Below the pieces are notes generated by a model, which searched no databases, was not told the origin of the DNA, and saw only the letters and a list, made by a program, of their open reading frames with translations. A DNA stretch of 64,000 bases from NCBI RefSeq assembly GCF_021134715.1, contig NC_060024.1, positions 8,556,001 through 8,620,000 of the forward strand, written 5' to 3'. Of this stretch, positions 37,901 through 49,390 are shown one piece after another (position 1 is the first letter of the stretch; the number at the start of each line of letters is the position of its first letter). The DNA is from Daphnia pulex. Taxonomy: Eukaryota; Arthropoda; Branchiopoda; Diplostraca; Daphniidae. The position numbers were made by a program, and so were the translations under genes.

Positions 37901-39600
37901 AAGGTAATAGAAGGGAGAAAAAAAAATGAATTGACAACTGATGCTACTCCTGAAATATACCATAGCCTGGGCATAGGAGAACGATCTTAATCCCCTTCCG
38001 GCTTCCTTCATATTCCTCCTCCCATCATCCCATCTCTTTCCATTCTATTCGCTTGTGTACAACTGGCTCATAAGGACCACAGGCAGTATCAGACGAGGGA
38101 CGACAGTTTCCTATCGACCGAAATATAATGTCGAAAGGAAAATATCTATAGAGATCGGGAAGGAAGATTTAGACGTAACATATAATAGTATATACAGCCC
38201 AGCACACACACGGACACTACATAGCGGTTGAGCCGTCGTCCCTTGGCCGCCCAAAAGTCCCGGGCCTTTCCATTCGTCGTGTCTGAGCTGAATAGATAAA
38301 AGAAGAAGACGACGAAGAAGAAGAGACCGTATCACGCTAAATCTTCTTCTTTTTTTTTTCCTTCCTTCTTTTTCTTCCATTGGGGATTGGATTTTCAGCT
38401 ATTATAGACCCCCCTCCCACCCTCACCCCACCCCACACACATTTAGAAGCAGTAGCAGCAGCACCAAAGCTTGGGAAATATCTAATCAAAGTTGATCCGC
38501 CAGTAGCAGGAGCAGCCAGTTTTATAACTCCCTTCTATAGTTCCGTATAGTTCGTACCGTTTTCTTAACAAGAAATGATATTCGCTGGTGAATGTTTTAG
38601 CGTATGGGACTGGGTTAACTGGGTTTGAAATTCATTTCTTAAATTATATCACATGGAAAAGCAAAAGGATCTTCGGACATACGTAATATTGTCAACAGAA
38701 AGAAAAAAGGAAAGGTAATGCTGGAATAACTATGCATCAGTGGATAGCTTAAAGGAGAAATAAAAAAAAAAGGATCGCCAAAGAGCGATCGAGCATCAGG
38801 ATTTTCCAGGAAGCGACTGACGTGTTGGGTATTTGGGTTGGGACATATACGTGTGATAGTTTTCCTTTTTAAATTCGCACTGCATGATGGCCTTTGAGTC
38901 AATAACCGAATGCGTATCAAATGCACATGCGGGCAGAGGCAGCAGGTTCGTCGCTATTACATCCATACAGTCCACACATGCACATATAGAGACCAGATTC
39001 AAAAGGGGAGCTGTCAAAGCCACTGTGTGTGTGCGGGCTCACACACAGGAGCGTGCGACGCCAGCGTAGATATCAAGAGGTATATTCAGCGGCAGCAACT
39101 CATGCGTGTCAAACTGTAGGTAGTGTTTTTTTATGAATAATATTATGGAGCGCGTATATATACGTATATATATCGGCAATAACACACAATCGAAAACGTT
39201 CTTCGAAATCCTTTGTGAAGTGAAGTAGGAGTAATACATATATTGACACACATACTGGTGCCATATAGCTGTGCATAACCTTATTTTATCGATCTGTTTG
39301 AATGGTGTAGACTTTGCGCGCCCTTGGCGTTGCAAGTGCGCTGCTGAGACTCTTCCTCGAGGAGATATGTATTCGTTACAATATGCGATAGTCTCTCGGC
39401 ACTATATAAGATATGTGATTTAAAGACGTGGCTGAAAGAAAAAGGAAAAAAAAAACGTTCATCTTGGCGTTTGATTATGCAACGATCCAACAATATACAG
39501 ACGACCAACATCTTTATGCGTTTCATAAAACGCGCGCCGGTCAATTTATGTCATCAGAATATTTGGAAAGTGAAATTTATTTTCGCGAAGAGAATCCATT
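22964..39600. other. Long noncoding region upstream of Ig gene B, rich in simple repeats
   Basis: I find no ORF with a domain, a credible signal peptide or a splice chain on either strand across about 16.6 kb. The region has many simple tracts: GA (23121-23141), GAC/ACG (about 23436-23453), CTG (about 23971-23990), GAAA (27474-27490), ATC (27631-27648), poly-pyrimidine (27655-27683), poly-C (30390-30399 and 36237-36248), CAA (37424-37440) and many TATATA stretches. Because it lies immediately 5' of gene B it may contain that gene's promoter, untranslated exons and enhancers. That is an inference from position. Confidence 0.5.
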
Positions 39601-42150
39601 GAATTTGTATTGAAAATCCTTCACCCCTCCGTGACTGCTTCACCGTTCACAATTCGCCGTCTAAAACAACTTTCATCAAGAACGATTACCAGCACAGGGA
39701 TATCGAGGGGTCTGAGGGATTTCATTGGATCTGTGAGCAGCACATATGAGTAGTGTAGTGTAATTGACTGTATATACAGTTATCTGTGTTAACAATGTGA
39801 CTCTTTCGCAATCAAACACAACTTTTTATAATGCTAAAGTAACAACATTCCAGACGGAAAATGAGGAAAATAACAAAGAACAAGAACAGAAGCTCCTATG
39901 AATAAACTGCAGAGAAAAGCCCCTTCCTTTTCTCTGATAAACTGGGATTGGATCATTTGTTAACATGTCACGCATGAGCAAACATTTTGACCAATTTTTA
40001 GCGACCGGTAAATTTTATAAAACGATGGCTAAGATGAGTGAAATAGAAGGTTCAAATCTTGACCAAACAATTTACGACATTTCTATAAAGTACAAACATA
40101 ATTTTTTGTGATTTCGTATCGAACATTTTTTAAATTATTAATTATCATCAAATATCGATTTTTGTTATTATTCTTGTAATTGATAACGAATAGCTATAAT
40201 CATAGTGACGTCGAGATAAAATTAAAATAAATTGATATTTGTTCAGAATGCCATTGTGAAATGTATCAATAGATGGCCGACCAACTTTAAATAGATAAGG
40301 CCTGTTTAAGGGGTGTGAAGCGGAATTATGTATTCCCGCAACCGCTAGTAACACAGCTCATTAAAACTTATGCCCAATAGTACAATGAAGCAGTCGGAAA
40401 ATATTATTTTATGAATAAAAATAGCTAGTTATTAGGACTAAGTAGTATCACAAAGTGTTGCAGATGTAAAAATTGTCATAATTTTTTTACTTAATTACTT
40501 AACTTTACCTAACCTAACCTAACTTAATCAGTTATTAATTTTTCACCTTTTAAAGAAAAAAATAAGAAAGAATTGGTGAAAAAGGTATTAAAAAATGAAG
40601 GAGTAGTTTGATTCTCAGTATACCTTCCGTCAACTTGAGATAAAAACATATAGAGCAATTTGCCTGCTCCAGAAACTTTCAAGCATGACTGTATATGATT
40701 GGTGATTCTAAAATGAGGAATTATGATTATTCAGCCATCAGATGTCAGTCTTCGAATGAGCTGAGACTTCCTAGAGTTTATTATACCACGATATAATAGG
40801 AAAAAGGTACAATGTCCCAATAGAGTTGGCTAACATCCGAAGTTGCCAAGTCGATTAAAGCGAAGAAGAAAAAATGGACACGACACATTTTTAAATATTT
40901 ATTTATTTGCCATATCTTTTGCACAGAGAACACTAGCGCCACTCAACGGGCACAATGGCATCTCTAGGGACACCCTGCCCTGACAGTGAAGGGGTGTGTG
41001 CAATTGAAACGGAGAATTGAAAAATATTTAAACATGCATAACAAATTAACAAAGCGTGGGTAAAACTTGGAAATTTTACACGAGATAAGCACACATTAGA
41101 GCTATTGATGAGTAAAAAATTTTCAAATCGAAGTTAACATATCTTCGCTAAGGCTTTTTTTAAAAAAATGTTTAAACCCCAATATCCTTACTTTCTTTTA
41201 ATTTAATTTGAATTCCAAATAGATGATTAAAAAGAAAAAAAATTCTCTATCTTTCATCTGTTTTTGAAATCTATAGCACAAACGGTATCGGAACAAATTG
41301 AATTTTAACGAAAAAAATCAATTTTTTAAATTAAAAAAAACCAAAACTTTAGGATTTTTTTATCTCCCACTGTGTAAACGGGAAAATTTTTTACCTTTAC
41401 AGAAAATTTTATACAAACACAATGAACACACTGTAAAAAAATAAAAAAAATCGGTGATGTCGAGCGCCAAAATTAATTCGATTTCAGCGGAATGACCCAG
41501 TTATGAAGAGAAACTGGAGATGATTTACGAAATGGGAAACATAAAACTAATAATGACACCGGCGAAACTCCAAAAGCCGCCATGCAAGAGCAATAACGAA
41601 TTTGTGTCCAATTTTTTTTTCGCTTAAATAAAACTGGCAACTCCGGACGTTAGCCTAGTCTATATTCAGAACAGTGGGTATTTTCTAAGGGGTTTCAAGA
41701 TTAACCACCAGTTTCGCTAGTGGCGGAGGCTGATCGCCTCTCAGGGACAATTTTTAGTATTTTTAACAAGCGATCCACGACTAAAATAGACCGAAATCCC
41801 GGAGCGGCTTTCCAGATCTAAATCCGCAAAAGGCCTTACGAATATAAAAAAATATAATCATGTTCGTCTCTGCAGGTCGGATTTACCTGCGTTTGCAGAA
41901 AGACGAAATACCCACCTGTTTACGAGATATTAAGCGTTAAAGTTTGGGTTTTTTAAATTATGTCAGAAATGGGTGGTATTTTGACATCGCTTTTCTGAAA
42001 AGCGGGGGAGCTATAGAAAAACTACTTGTATAAAAAGGTTTATTGCTATCTCAACCACCAAAATCCAAAAGGAATTTTCTTTCCGGATTTTATTGGTTGA
42101 GATATGACTAATTTACTGAGAGGCTCATTTTCCCTTTTCCCTCTCTGCCT
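39600..42150. other. AT-rich spacer without a recognisable gene
   Basis: There are no supported coding regions. The spacer contains the short CCTAA run near 40.51 kb and an imperfect hairpin at about 41864-41910 (TTCGTCT...AGACGAA with inner GCAGGT/ACCTGC). Confidence 0.45.
40508..40522 (+). repeat. Short interstitial CCTAA (TTAGG) run
   Basis: Three perfect CCTAA units are followed by CTTAA. TTAGG is the ancestral arthropod telomere repeat. Three units are too few to claim a telomeric origin. Confidence 0.4.
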
Positions 42151-42157
42151 GGCAGCC

Positions 42158-42312
42158 ATTTTTTGTGCTCTCCGCCACGCCCCTTGCGGAAGCCAGCTTG
42201 GTTCCACTAAATATTAAGGCCGCTATGACTTCTATTGGTCTAAAATTAAGGCCAACAGATAAAACCTTCTGCTTGCTTCCGCAAGGAGCGCGGCAGAGAG
42301 TACAAAAATTTT
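42158..42312. mobile_element. Foldback hairpin, MITE-like
   Basis: The left arm (42158-42197) and right arm (42271-42312) are inverted copies of about 40 bp with about six mismatches. The core is CCTTGCGGAAGC against GCTTCCGCAAGG. The 73-bp loop contains a short direct repeat (ATTAAGGCC). Most mismatches become G-U pairs in a minus-strand RNA. Confidence 0.55.
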
Positions 42313-43351
42313 TTAGTAATTTTATCGAAAACATTTAATCGGCTCCCATGATGCCAGCTAGAAGCTAGTTTGAAATTTTGAACGTCGGATGTTACGATAC
42401 TTACCGTCAAATCTCCTCCCCCCTCTGATCTTGATTTAGTAAGATGAAAGAAAGGCCAGTTTTCTCTAAATAATATGTCTTGCTTAACAGAGCAACCAAA
42501 AGGCAACCACGCAAACGAAATTTTCTACTGGAGACTATCAGACGCATTCTTTGACTTGCAAGCGCCCAATAGGTAGGCGCAGAGTAGATTTCCCCTGCAT
42601 TTTTTTTCAACCTCAGGCTTTCTGACATCGTTAGTCGGCTACTGAGAGACGAGGCCAGCAGTCTGATATCTGCGGTTCACCATGAGTTCATTATCATCAA
42701 CCTAAAAGCAATATTTAAAAGTTATGAAACACTTAACAAAATTAAATAATTCAATCAAAATTATTGATCTATGGGGTTATAAGAAATAGATATTATTAAT
42801 GAAGGAAAACAACAGAACCTTGAAAACCTAAATTTTGCCTTTTGATAATTTTATAATAATCATATATATGGGATGGCGGTTATGAGAGGGCTTAATGCTG
42901 AATGCTCGCACTTTTTTTTGCACGGTGGGATTTATTCCTCAATAATTCTAGAAACTCTCGATAGATTGGATTAAATTAACTCACATCTTGATGTGATTCA
43001 TGTCGCATTATAAAGAGTCAAGATTGGTGAAAGGTACTGACTTGCCTTCCCTGCCGTCCCATCGGCCAAAAGTTTGGGGTAGCAAGAATCCGATCGACCT
43101 CTACGCAGCCTCAACAGGGCTCCGGTAAGTAGTGGATGTTATGTAACAACTCTTCTCCGTCCGTCCAGGTTCTGTTGAGTGGTCAGGTGAAACAATAAAC
43201 CAATAATTAATACTCTGCTCTTGCAGTAAACGAAGCAGACATAATACCAGATCAGAATTTCTTGTTTTCATCTTGATTACAGAAATCTGTTTTCAATGAA
43301 AGTTCTAAATAATCCAAACAGACGAGGAAAGAAAAAAAAAATTTGAAGCTT

Positions 43352-43386
43352 ACCGGAGCTATAGATTATGAGTCTATAGCTCTGGT
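43352..43386. other. Short perfect-core hairpin
   Basis: GAGCTATAGA (43356-43365) and TCTATAGCTC (43373-43382) form a 10-bp perfect stem with a 7-nt loop. With one mismatch the stem extends to 14 bp. No T-tract or gene context explains it. Confidence 0.4.
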
Positions 43387-43559
43387 TTTTCAAATAGTTC
43401 AAAAATTGGGAAAAAATATTTAACGGCGAGCTACTGGAATTTTTCTGGCAGCGAACAGTTGTTGTGCGAATTCCAAAAATGCCAAGTTGACTGCATCACT
43501 TTTGGTAGCTTCAGTCTTGTCGACGCATATTTTATCGAAAAAATATAAAAAATTTAGAA

Positions 43560-44290
43560 TTTTTTTTTTTTTTTTTAAATACCATTACCTCTACCATAGC
43601 AGGGATACTGCAGGCTGCAGTGGTATCTACCTGCTCCTCCTCTTAGAGAAAAAAGATTTCCCGGGCCGAGATGACGCTCTACCACACAACGTGTATTATG
43701 CACGTTGTAGTGGCCCCATCTCCCCAGATCCAGGCTCTGGACGTATGCTGTGAAATTGGGGCCTGTGGTGACCCTAGGTCCATTTAGGGTCACCACGCCT
43801 AAATCAACTAGGTGATTCATAAAAATCGTGGCAGCCTCCTATTTATTGTCAGCAACGTAGTTATCCCTGGTAGAGTAGCTGGCCACAAAGGGATCACCTG
43901 AAAAAAATGAGAAATAGTTAATAAATAACAAGATAAAAATAAATTAAAAAAGTAACAAACCTTGAACGGTTACTGTCGTATATAGCCCTGTTCCGTTTCG
44001 ACACTGCGTACGATGGGCGCTGTCCCGACTTGGTGAGTAAGGAAGTTGAACAAGTCATATGAGACCATCATATGACATGTTAAGTGTGGCTGGTCCCGTC
44101 CAACGGGTGGAGCAGCTGCGCCGGATGGTAGAATCTCCCGTCTAATGGGCGGAGCATCAGCACCGGATCGTAGAGGCTGGCCCCGTCCAACGAATGGAAT
44201 TATATTTTTAAATGCTTTACCCGACACTGATGTAAAAGAAGACAAACTACTTGGAACTTCAAGATGTTGAACTTCATGAGATGTCTCCAA
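43560..44290 (-). other. Decayed ORFs of unknown origin
   Basis: Two open stretches (about 43575-43871 and 43970-44290) are separated by an intron-like sequence ending TTTTTTTCAG. The upstream one contains the paired phrases APPIRREILPSG and APPVGRDQPH, a small internal repeat. The downstream one, including GDPFVASYSTRDN and NHLVDLGVVTLNG, is interrupted by a stop after VADNK. I recognise no family. They may belong with the zinc-finger remnant just upstream. Confidence 0.25.
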
Positions 44291-44689
44291 TACTTTAATT
44301 TTACTGCATGGTACAGACCATGCAGTACCATGCGAAATAAATGGTCCAGAAAAGAGAAAAGTAATACGCGAACCATATAGTGAATTTTTATTCGTATACT
44401 CAAGTTGTCTACGACGTCCATTGTGATAGTAATAAGAAATGTTTTAAAACTGGCGCCAACCCAACAAGAGGATCAAAAGATTCGTGTGTCCAATGTACGA
44501 AGCCGCCACCTATTTTTCTTCAGACGAGTCTGTTGAAACAAACTGCAGTGAATGAAAAAAGTTATCACATACACTTTAAAATTAACTCCTATTGATCAAA
44601 CAGTGTTCTTCTTATCAGTGAGCAGATGACTTCACATTCAAAATAGGTATTAACACCTGATTGGTAGCATTCAAAATTTGCTCCGTTTG

Positions 44690-45010
44690 CTAGTTGCCCA
44701 GCTGAGGATTTTGTGGTGGTCCTCTTGGGATGTCCAATGATTCCGATAACTCCAGATCCGGCTGGTATCCGTGGACATACCAGCAGAGATCGCCCCTCGG
44801 GCATTCACCATGTTCTCGGAAATTGGCGCACTCAACCTGGCGGAACCAGGGCGGAGGGACGATCATGGCTGGGGCAGGGGCTCCGACCGGCGGCAAATCA
44901 AATCCGGGAGCCACGACAGGGGGACGAGAAGACGGACGTCTCGACGGTGATCGACTGCGATCGTTTCTTCTGTTGCTCGATCCGATCGTTGCATGATCTC
45001 TAACGCATCA
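44690..45010 (-). pseudogene. CCCH zinc-finger, RS-rich remnant, possibly RBM26/27-like
   Basis: The minus frame reads a basic RS segment (RNDRSRSPSRRPSSRP), then a Pro-rich stretch (FDLPPVGAPAPAMIVPPP) and a CCCH finger CANFREHGECPRGDLCWYVHG with C-x8-C-x5-C-x3-H spacing. It ends PQLGN and a stop. The order RS region, CCCH finger with GDLC..HG, then a Pro-rich segment resembles RBM26/RBM27-type RNA-binding proteins. No in-frame ATG start is apparent, the upstream frame is closed by TAG near 45.0 kb, and further upstream sequence (YAAALVAK, then a stop) looks broken. It is probably a partial or decayed copy. It could also be one exon of a gene I cannot assemble. Confidence 0.45.
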
Positions 45011-45149
45011 AACAACGAATCTAACGCAATCAAATGCTGTTGGATCAAGTGGGATCCTCCCAGGGAAATTCCATTTCCCTACTGATTCTTTTGCGGGACA
45101 AGGCAGCTGTTGCTTACTTCGCCACTAATGCTGCTGCATACTGACGATG

Positions 45150-47577
45150 CCGTAAAAACCACAAAATAATTTTTAAAATAAAACTGAGCAGCATAAATTT
45201 TATTTAATCTTTATGGAATTCATCAGGAGTTGCAGCTAGATTTAACGTTGCCATTATGTAATGAAAGCTATAATTTCAAAAGCGGAATTACCGATTCAAA
45301 ATTTAACGTAACTCTTCTATCAGTTGCGGTAATACAAAATAACTCAAGGCCATTACTACCTTACCTGAACGTTTTCGAGATATTGACTCGGTTCAACCTT
45401 AGCAAGGCTAGACAAAGCCAAATGGATATGAACGATAAAATTTCGTTTCGTAACAATTTGATCTTGCCAATCATTGATAAGAGTTAGAAAAACTGTGTAG
45501 GGAAGGGTGGTCCTTGAATAGTACCAACGTCTGAAAAATAAAATATTACCTGTATTTTCTGTATTTTCTCACTTTTGATTTAAGCACATTCAAATTTATG
45601 ATGGCCGTCTCGGTGTGTAGTACCCCGGGGTAAAAAATCCGCATCCTTATTCTGTGTGCGCCTGATTCAGCTTCACACTTCTACTGAAAAGGGCTGTCAG
45701 ACAGTCAGTCGCTTTCCCCTTCAAGACGTGTCAAGTTGTAGGCCTATTAAGACTGTAATTTTGAAATTAATTTCAATAATTTTTTTTTCATAATTGTTAT
45801 TAAGAGCTTTTTTCAAAATTTCGAAGAAAATGGAACAAAGTGCTTCTTCGTCTGACAAACCCGATTAAGATTCAGGATCCATAAAAAAAAACTTTTCTTT
45901 TTTTTATGGTTTTTTTTCCAATTATATGTTTTTGATAGTTTCTCTCTTTTTTATCTTTCTTCTCTTATTTTCTTCCCTTCTCTTTCTTTCCTTGTTCTTT
46001 GTTTTGTTCGTTTTCTTTCTTATTTTTTTAACTTGCAACGTTTCCCTCGGCGGACTTGCATTTGTGGAGTTGGATTGGGATTGGATTGAAAAACAAAGCT
46101 ACCAGGATTCATGAGCTTAAATGTATTTCAATATGTAGGCTTACAATTCTAAAAAAAACCTTTAGATATCTAGCAGTGGAGAAAGTGGGCCGTATCTTCT
46201 TCGAAACCTGATTTTTCCCGTATTCCTATATTCGTTTCGTTGAAGACAGGTTTAAAGTCTCTATTTAATAATTTACCTTATGTTTTTTTTTCTTTGCTCG
46301 TGTTTTACAGGAAGTTTTAAGACTTTAGTGGGGTAGCCGAAAATGCCAAGAACTCAGCGACATTTCAAGCCAAAAGAAGGAGGAGGAAAAAAAAGCTGCC
46401 GGTTATAATCACAAATGTTCTGATATTAAAGATAAACTTCTCGCAAAAGAACCTTCTCTTTCCAGTGACTTGTACTTTGAGCCAGTCGTCATAGCTTCCA
46501 CCTTTGTCAAAATGATATTTCACACTGTTAAAAAAAGGTCCGAATTCAGGACTTTAAAAAGCCAAATGACGGGTACGCCAGACAGACACCCTAAAATCGG
46601 ACAATAAAAAATTTATAAAAAAAGAAAATAAATAAATATAAAGAATACAAGGTAAAGCCCTTAATACAGACCCAGCTATACCTTTTGGTCGACTATAAAT
46701 GCTCTTAATTTGTAGCTCTAATCAAAGCTAGTATAGTTAGAAAACGAAAAACAGCAAATAAATACAGCAGCTATCATTCTGTATTGTCAAAATAAATGAA
46801 CAAGCACGAGAAACAAGCAATAATGAAATTCAAAACTTCCAAAGATACAAGACATTTTCAAAATCAATAATGGAAACGACATTAAAACAAACATAATAAA
46901 AATGCATTAGAGCAATGATCGTTGCAACTGAAAACAATAAGAAATAAATTTCAATTCTATACTCTAGTCGTCTTGTAGTTACATTAGATGTTTCTTTCTT
47001 CTTGTCTACGACTAATGCCGAAAACGAAACAAAAGAAGAGCAGCTCTGTGTTAAGGTGTCTTCTTTTCCAAGGAAAAATGACTTGCAGAAAAAGAAGTGA
47101 ATTTACCACCTTCGATAAATACTGTATATCAAACACATAATATGTGGCCTTCAAGGAAAGGATGGCCTCACAAGTTGTGTCGAAACGTAGATACGGCTTA
47201 CTCTCCAGAATGAGATTGCAAGCTTTTTTTGAAGAGAACAAAGGGACATCCACGCGTCACTTCATTCATTCAACATTCAATGATCCAGATTGGCAGATTC
47301 CTAACAAAAGTATATTGAATATCATTAAATTGTTAAAACAAAGACGTTTGTAAAAACGTTACTCCTTCGAATCAACAAAGTTACAGATGGCTCCCTCTAG
47401 GCTGTTTCATTTTACACTTTTTTTTTAATTTTGAGGGAGACGTTTAATATATCTTGCGCCTAGGTAAAAAAATACATTCCGTGAAAAAAATAAAAAAAAA
47501 TAAATTTTTAGCACCCGCGCCGACGAAAAAACTAAAGAAACAGAAAAAAATTAGCCTTTATTTGCAAAATCTCGGGT
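45150..47577. other. AT-rich spacer without a supported gene
   Basis: There is pyrimidine-rich low complexity at about 45.89-46.03 kb and chance ORFs. I see nothing with a domain signature. Confidence 0.45.
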
Positions 47578-49390
47578 TCAATCAAATATTTTCAACCCGA
47601 CGCTTAATATGTGATTGATTATCGTGTAATCAAGAATAGGGGTATAAAATTTCGCAAAAATAATAACATTGAAGACTTGCGCCATGAAAATAATTATTTG
47701 TGATTGTATTTTACGGCAGTGCAGGAGGTAAACCTTTATTGTTTTACCTAGACTATATTTACTATTTACATCAAATCTTTTTCTATATTCTTCTACTACC
47801 TGTAAAAGAAACTCCTGCTCCTCCACATTAATAGTAGCATCCTTGAAATCGGTTATCATTTTGATCGCTCTTTCTGCGCAGTCATTTACGACCTCGAATG
47901 CGCTCACGATTTCCTTTAATTTGTGGTATACGCTCATTTTTTCACAATTTACTACTGGTACTTGCATCCAGACAAGCATATCACCGTCAATGTTGAGAGA
48001 ATTAAAGAGAAGCCCACTTTTGGCACCAACAAATAAATTTAGTTGGTTTGGGTAATCAATCTCATCAGGGTTAATTAATGGGAATTTCGGTTTTCCGGGA
48101 GGAATATCTTTGGAACGATTGAAAGTTAGCAGTTGTTTGACCATACTTTCCCTCAATGCATTCGGAAGACTTTCATAAAAAAATAAATACAATTAACTCC
48201 TCCGTAAGGTACAATAAGTGGTTACAAATAGATTTGATTGCAACACTTCCCACTGTTTCATCTTTTTTTAAACCAACTCATCTGTTAAAGATACCTCAGG
48301 TCTACTGCGGAAACCATCGATGCAAGTCTTGACTGGATAAATAGACGAGTATGGAAAAGTGCAATGAAATTCGCCATTGTATGGACATTGCGGGTTTCTT
48401 CTACTGTCATTTCAAAACGTTCCGACATCAGCTGGATTTAAAAAATAAATAAATTGCATACGCCATGAATCTTGCGTGATGATGCGCACCTAATGATGAT
48501 TATTTCATTATTTTACAAATCCTATTATGTTGTTCTCGTTTAATACTACCTGGTTTTTTATGCTAAATGGGAATGCCCCCGATAAAAAGAACTGTTAACT
48601 TGAGTAACTCGAGGTAATCTGGTCGAGGGAATGTATCATTTTCTATTAGTTCACTGCCACATTCAATCACTTCACCGGCAAGTTGTTGCATTTCGCTGTC
48701 GCCTTCCAAAAAAAAAAGAACCAAGTCCTGATGATAATGCAATGCGTGTTAATTGAGAGTTATAGCGAAGACGAGGTGATTTAAGTTTGAAGGAGCCGCT
48801 CCCTCCCTCCTTCACCCCCTCACCGGGAATGATGAAGGGCAATATTGCTCTGGACTCAAATTTTGAAAGAAGTTAAATGGAAAACATCAGTGAATTGCAA
48901 TTTATTATTAATTTGAATGAAGATTTTTTTTTTACCTGAATCTTCTTTCGTTCCTCTAAATTTCTTAGAATTGAGAAGTTGCAAAGCACGTTTTGTTGTG
49001 GGCTCCTGGCAGCCTCGATAATGTGTTTTGCAGAACTGTTCCACTTGTCCCTAAAATTCTCAGCAGTTTTTTTCACCCAGTATTAAGTCTAAATATTCCA
49101 TGAAAAGCTAAACAAATAAATACATATAATAAAAATAAGCAAGACATTAAGAATATCCAAATAGGGTAACTTACTTAGAAATAATGTTTCAAAAATGGGC
49201 AGATTTTCTTGATGAAGCTTTCCAGACAACCGGTTTCACTTCTCTTCTCCGTCTAGTGAAAGTTAGTCTCAGTAGTGTATCAACAGCATTGCTGAAAGGT
49301 TCAAAAGACTTCTCGCTTCTACCACTCGCTGGTTGCCGTGGTTGCAGCACGTCTCATTCTCTGCATTATCTTCTTTAACTTGATATTGTC
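47578..49390 (-). pseudogene. Broken ORF series of a repeated, mobile-element-type gene
   Basis: Read on the minus strand, several pieces lie in order but in different frames: FEPFSNAVDTLLRLTF (about 49.3 kb), KKTAENFRDKWNSSAKHIIE (about 49.05 kb), DYLELLKLTVLFIGGIP (about 48.6 kb), VHTMANFIALFHTRLFI (about 48.35 kb), and a long 3' piece (47578-48192) with YESLPNALRESM and EVVNDCAERAIKMITDF. From memory these resemble a repeated uncharacterised invertebrate family whose members contain VNDxAERG and a LTxxFLGG-like motif. I could not verify that. Stops and frame changes between the pieces show decay. A transposon or a gene-family origin are both possible. Confidence 0.4.

Noticed and set aside
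41731..42124. GCCTCTCAG and CTGAGAGGC as terminal inverted repeats of an element
   Set aside because: Only nine bases match and similarity does not extend inwards.
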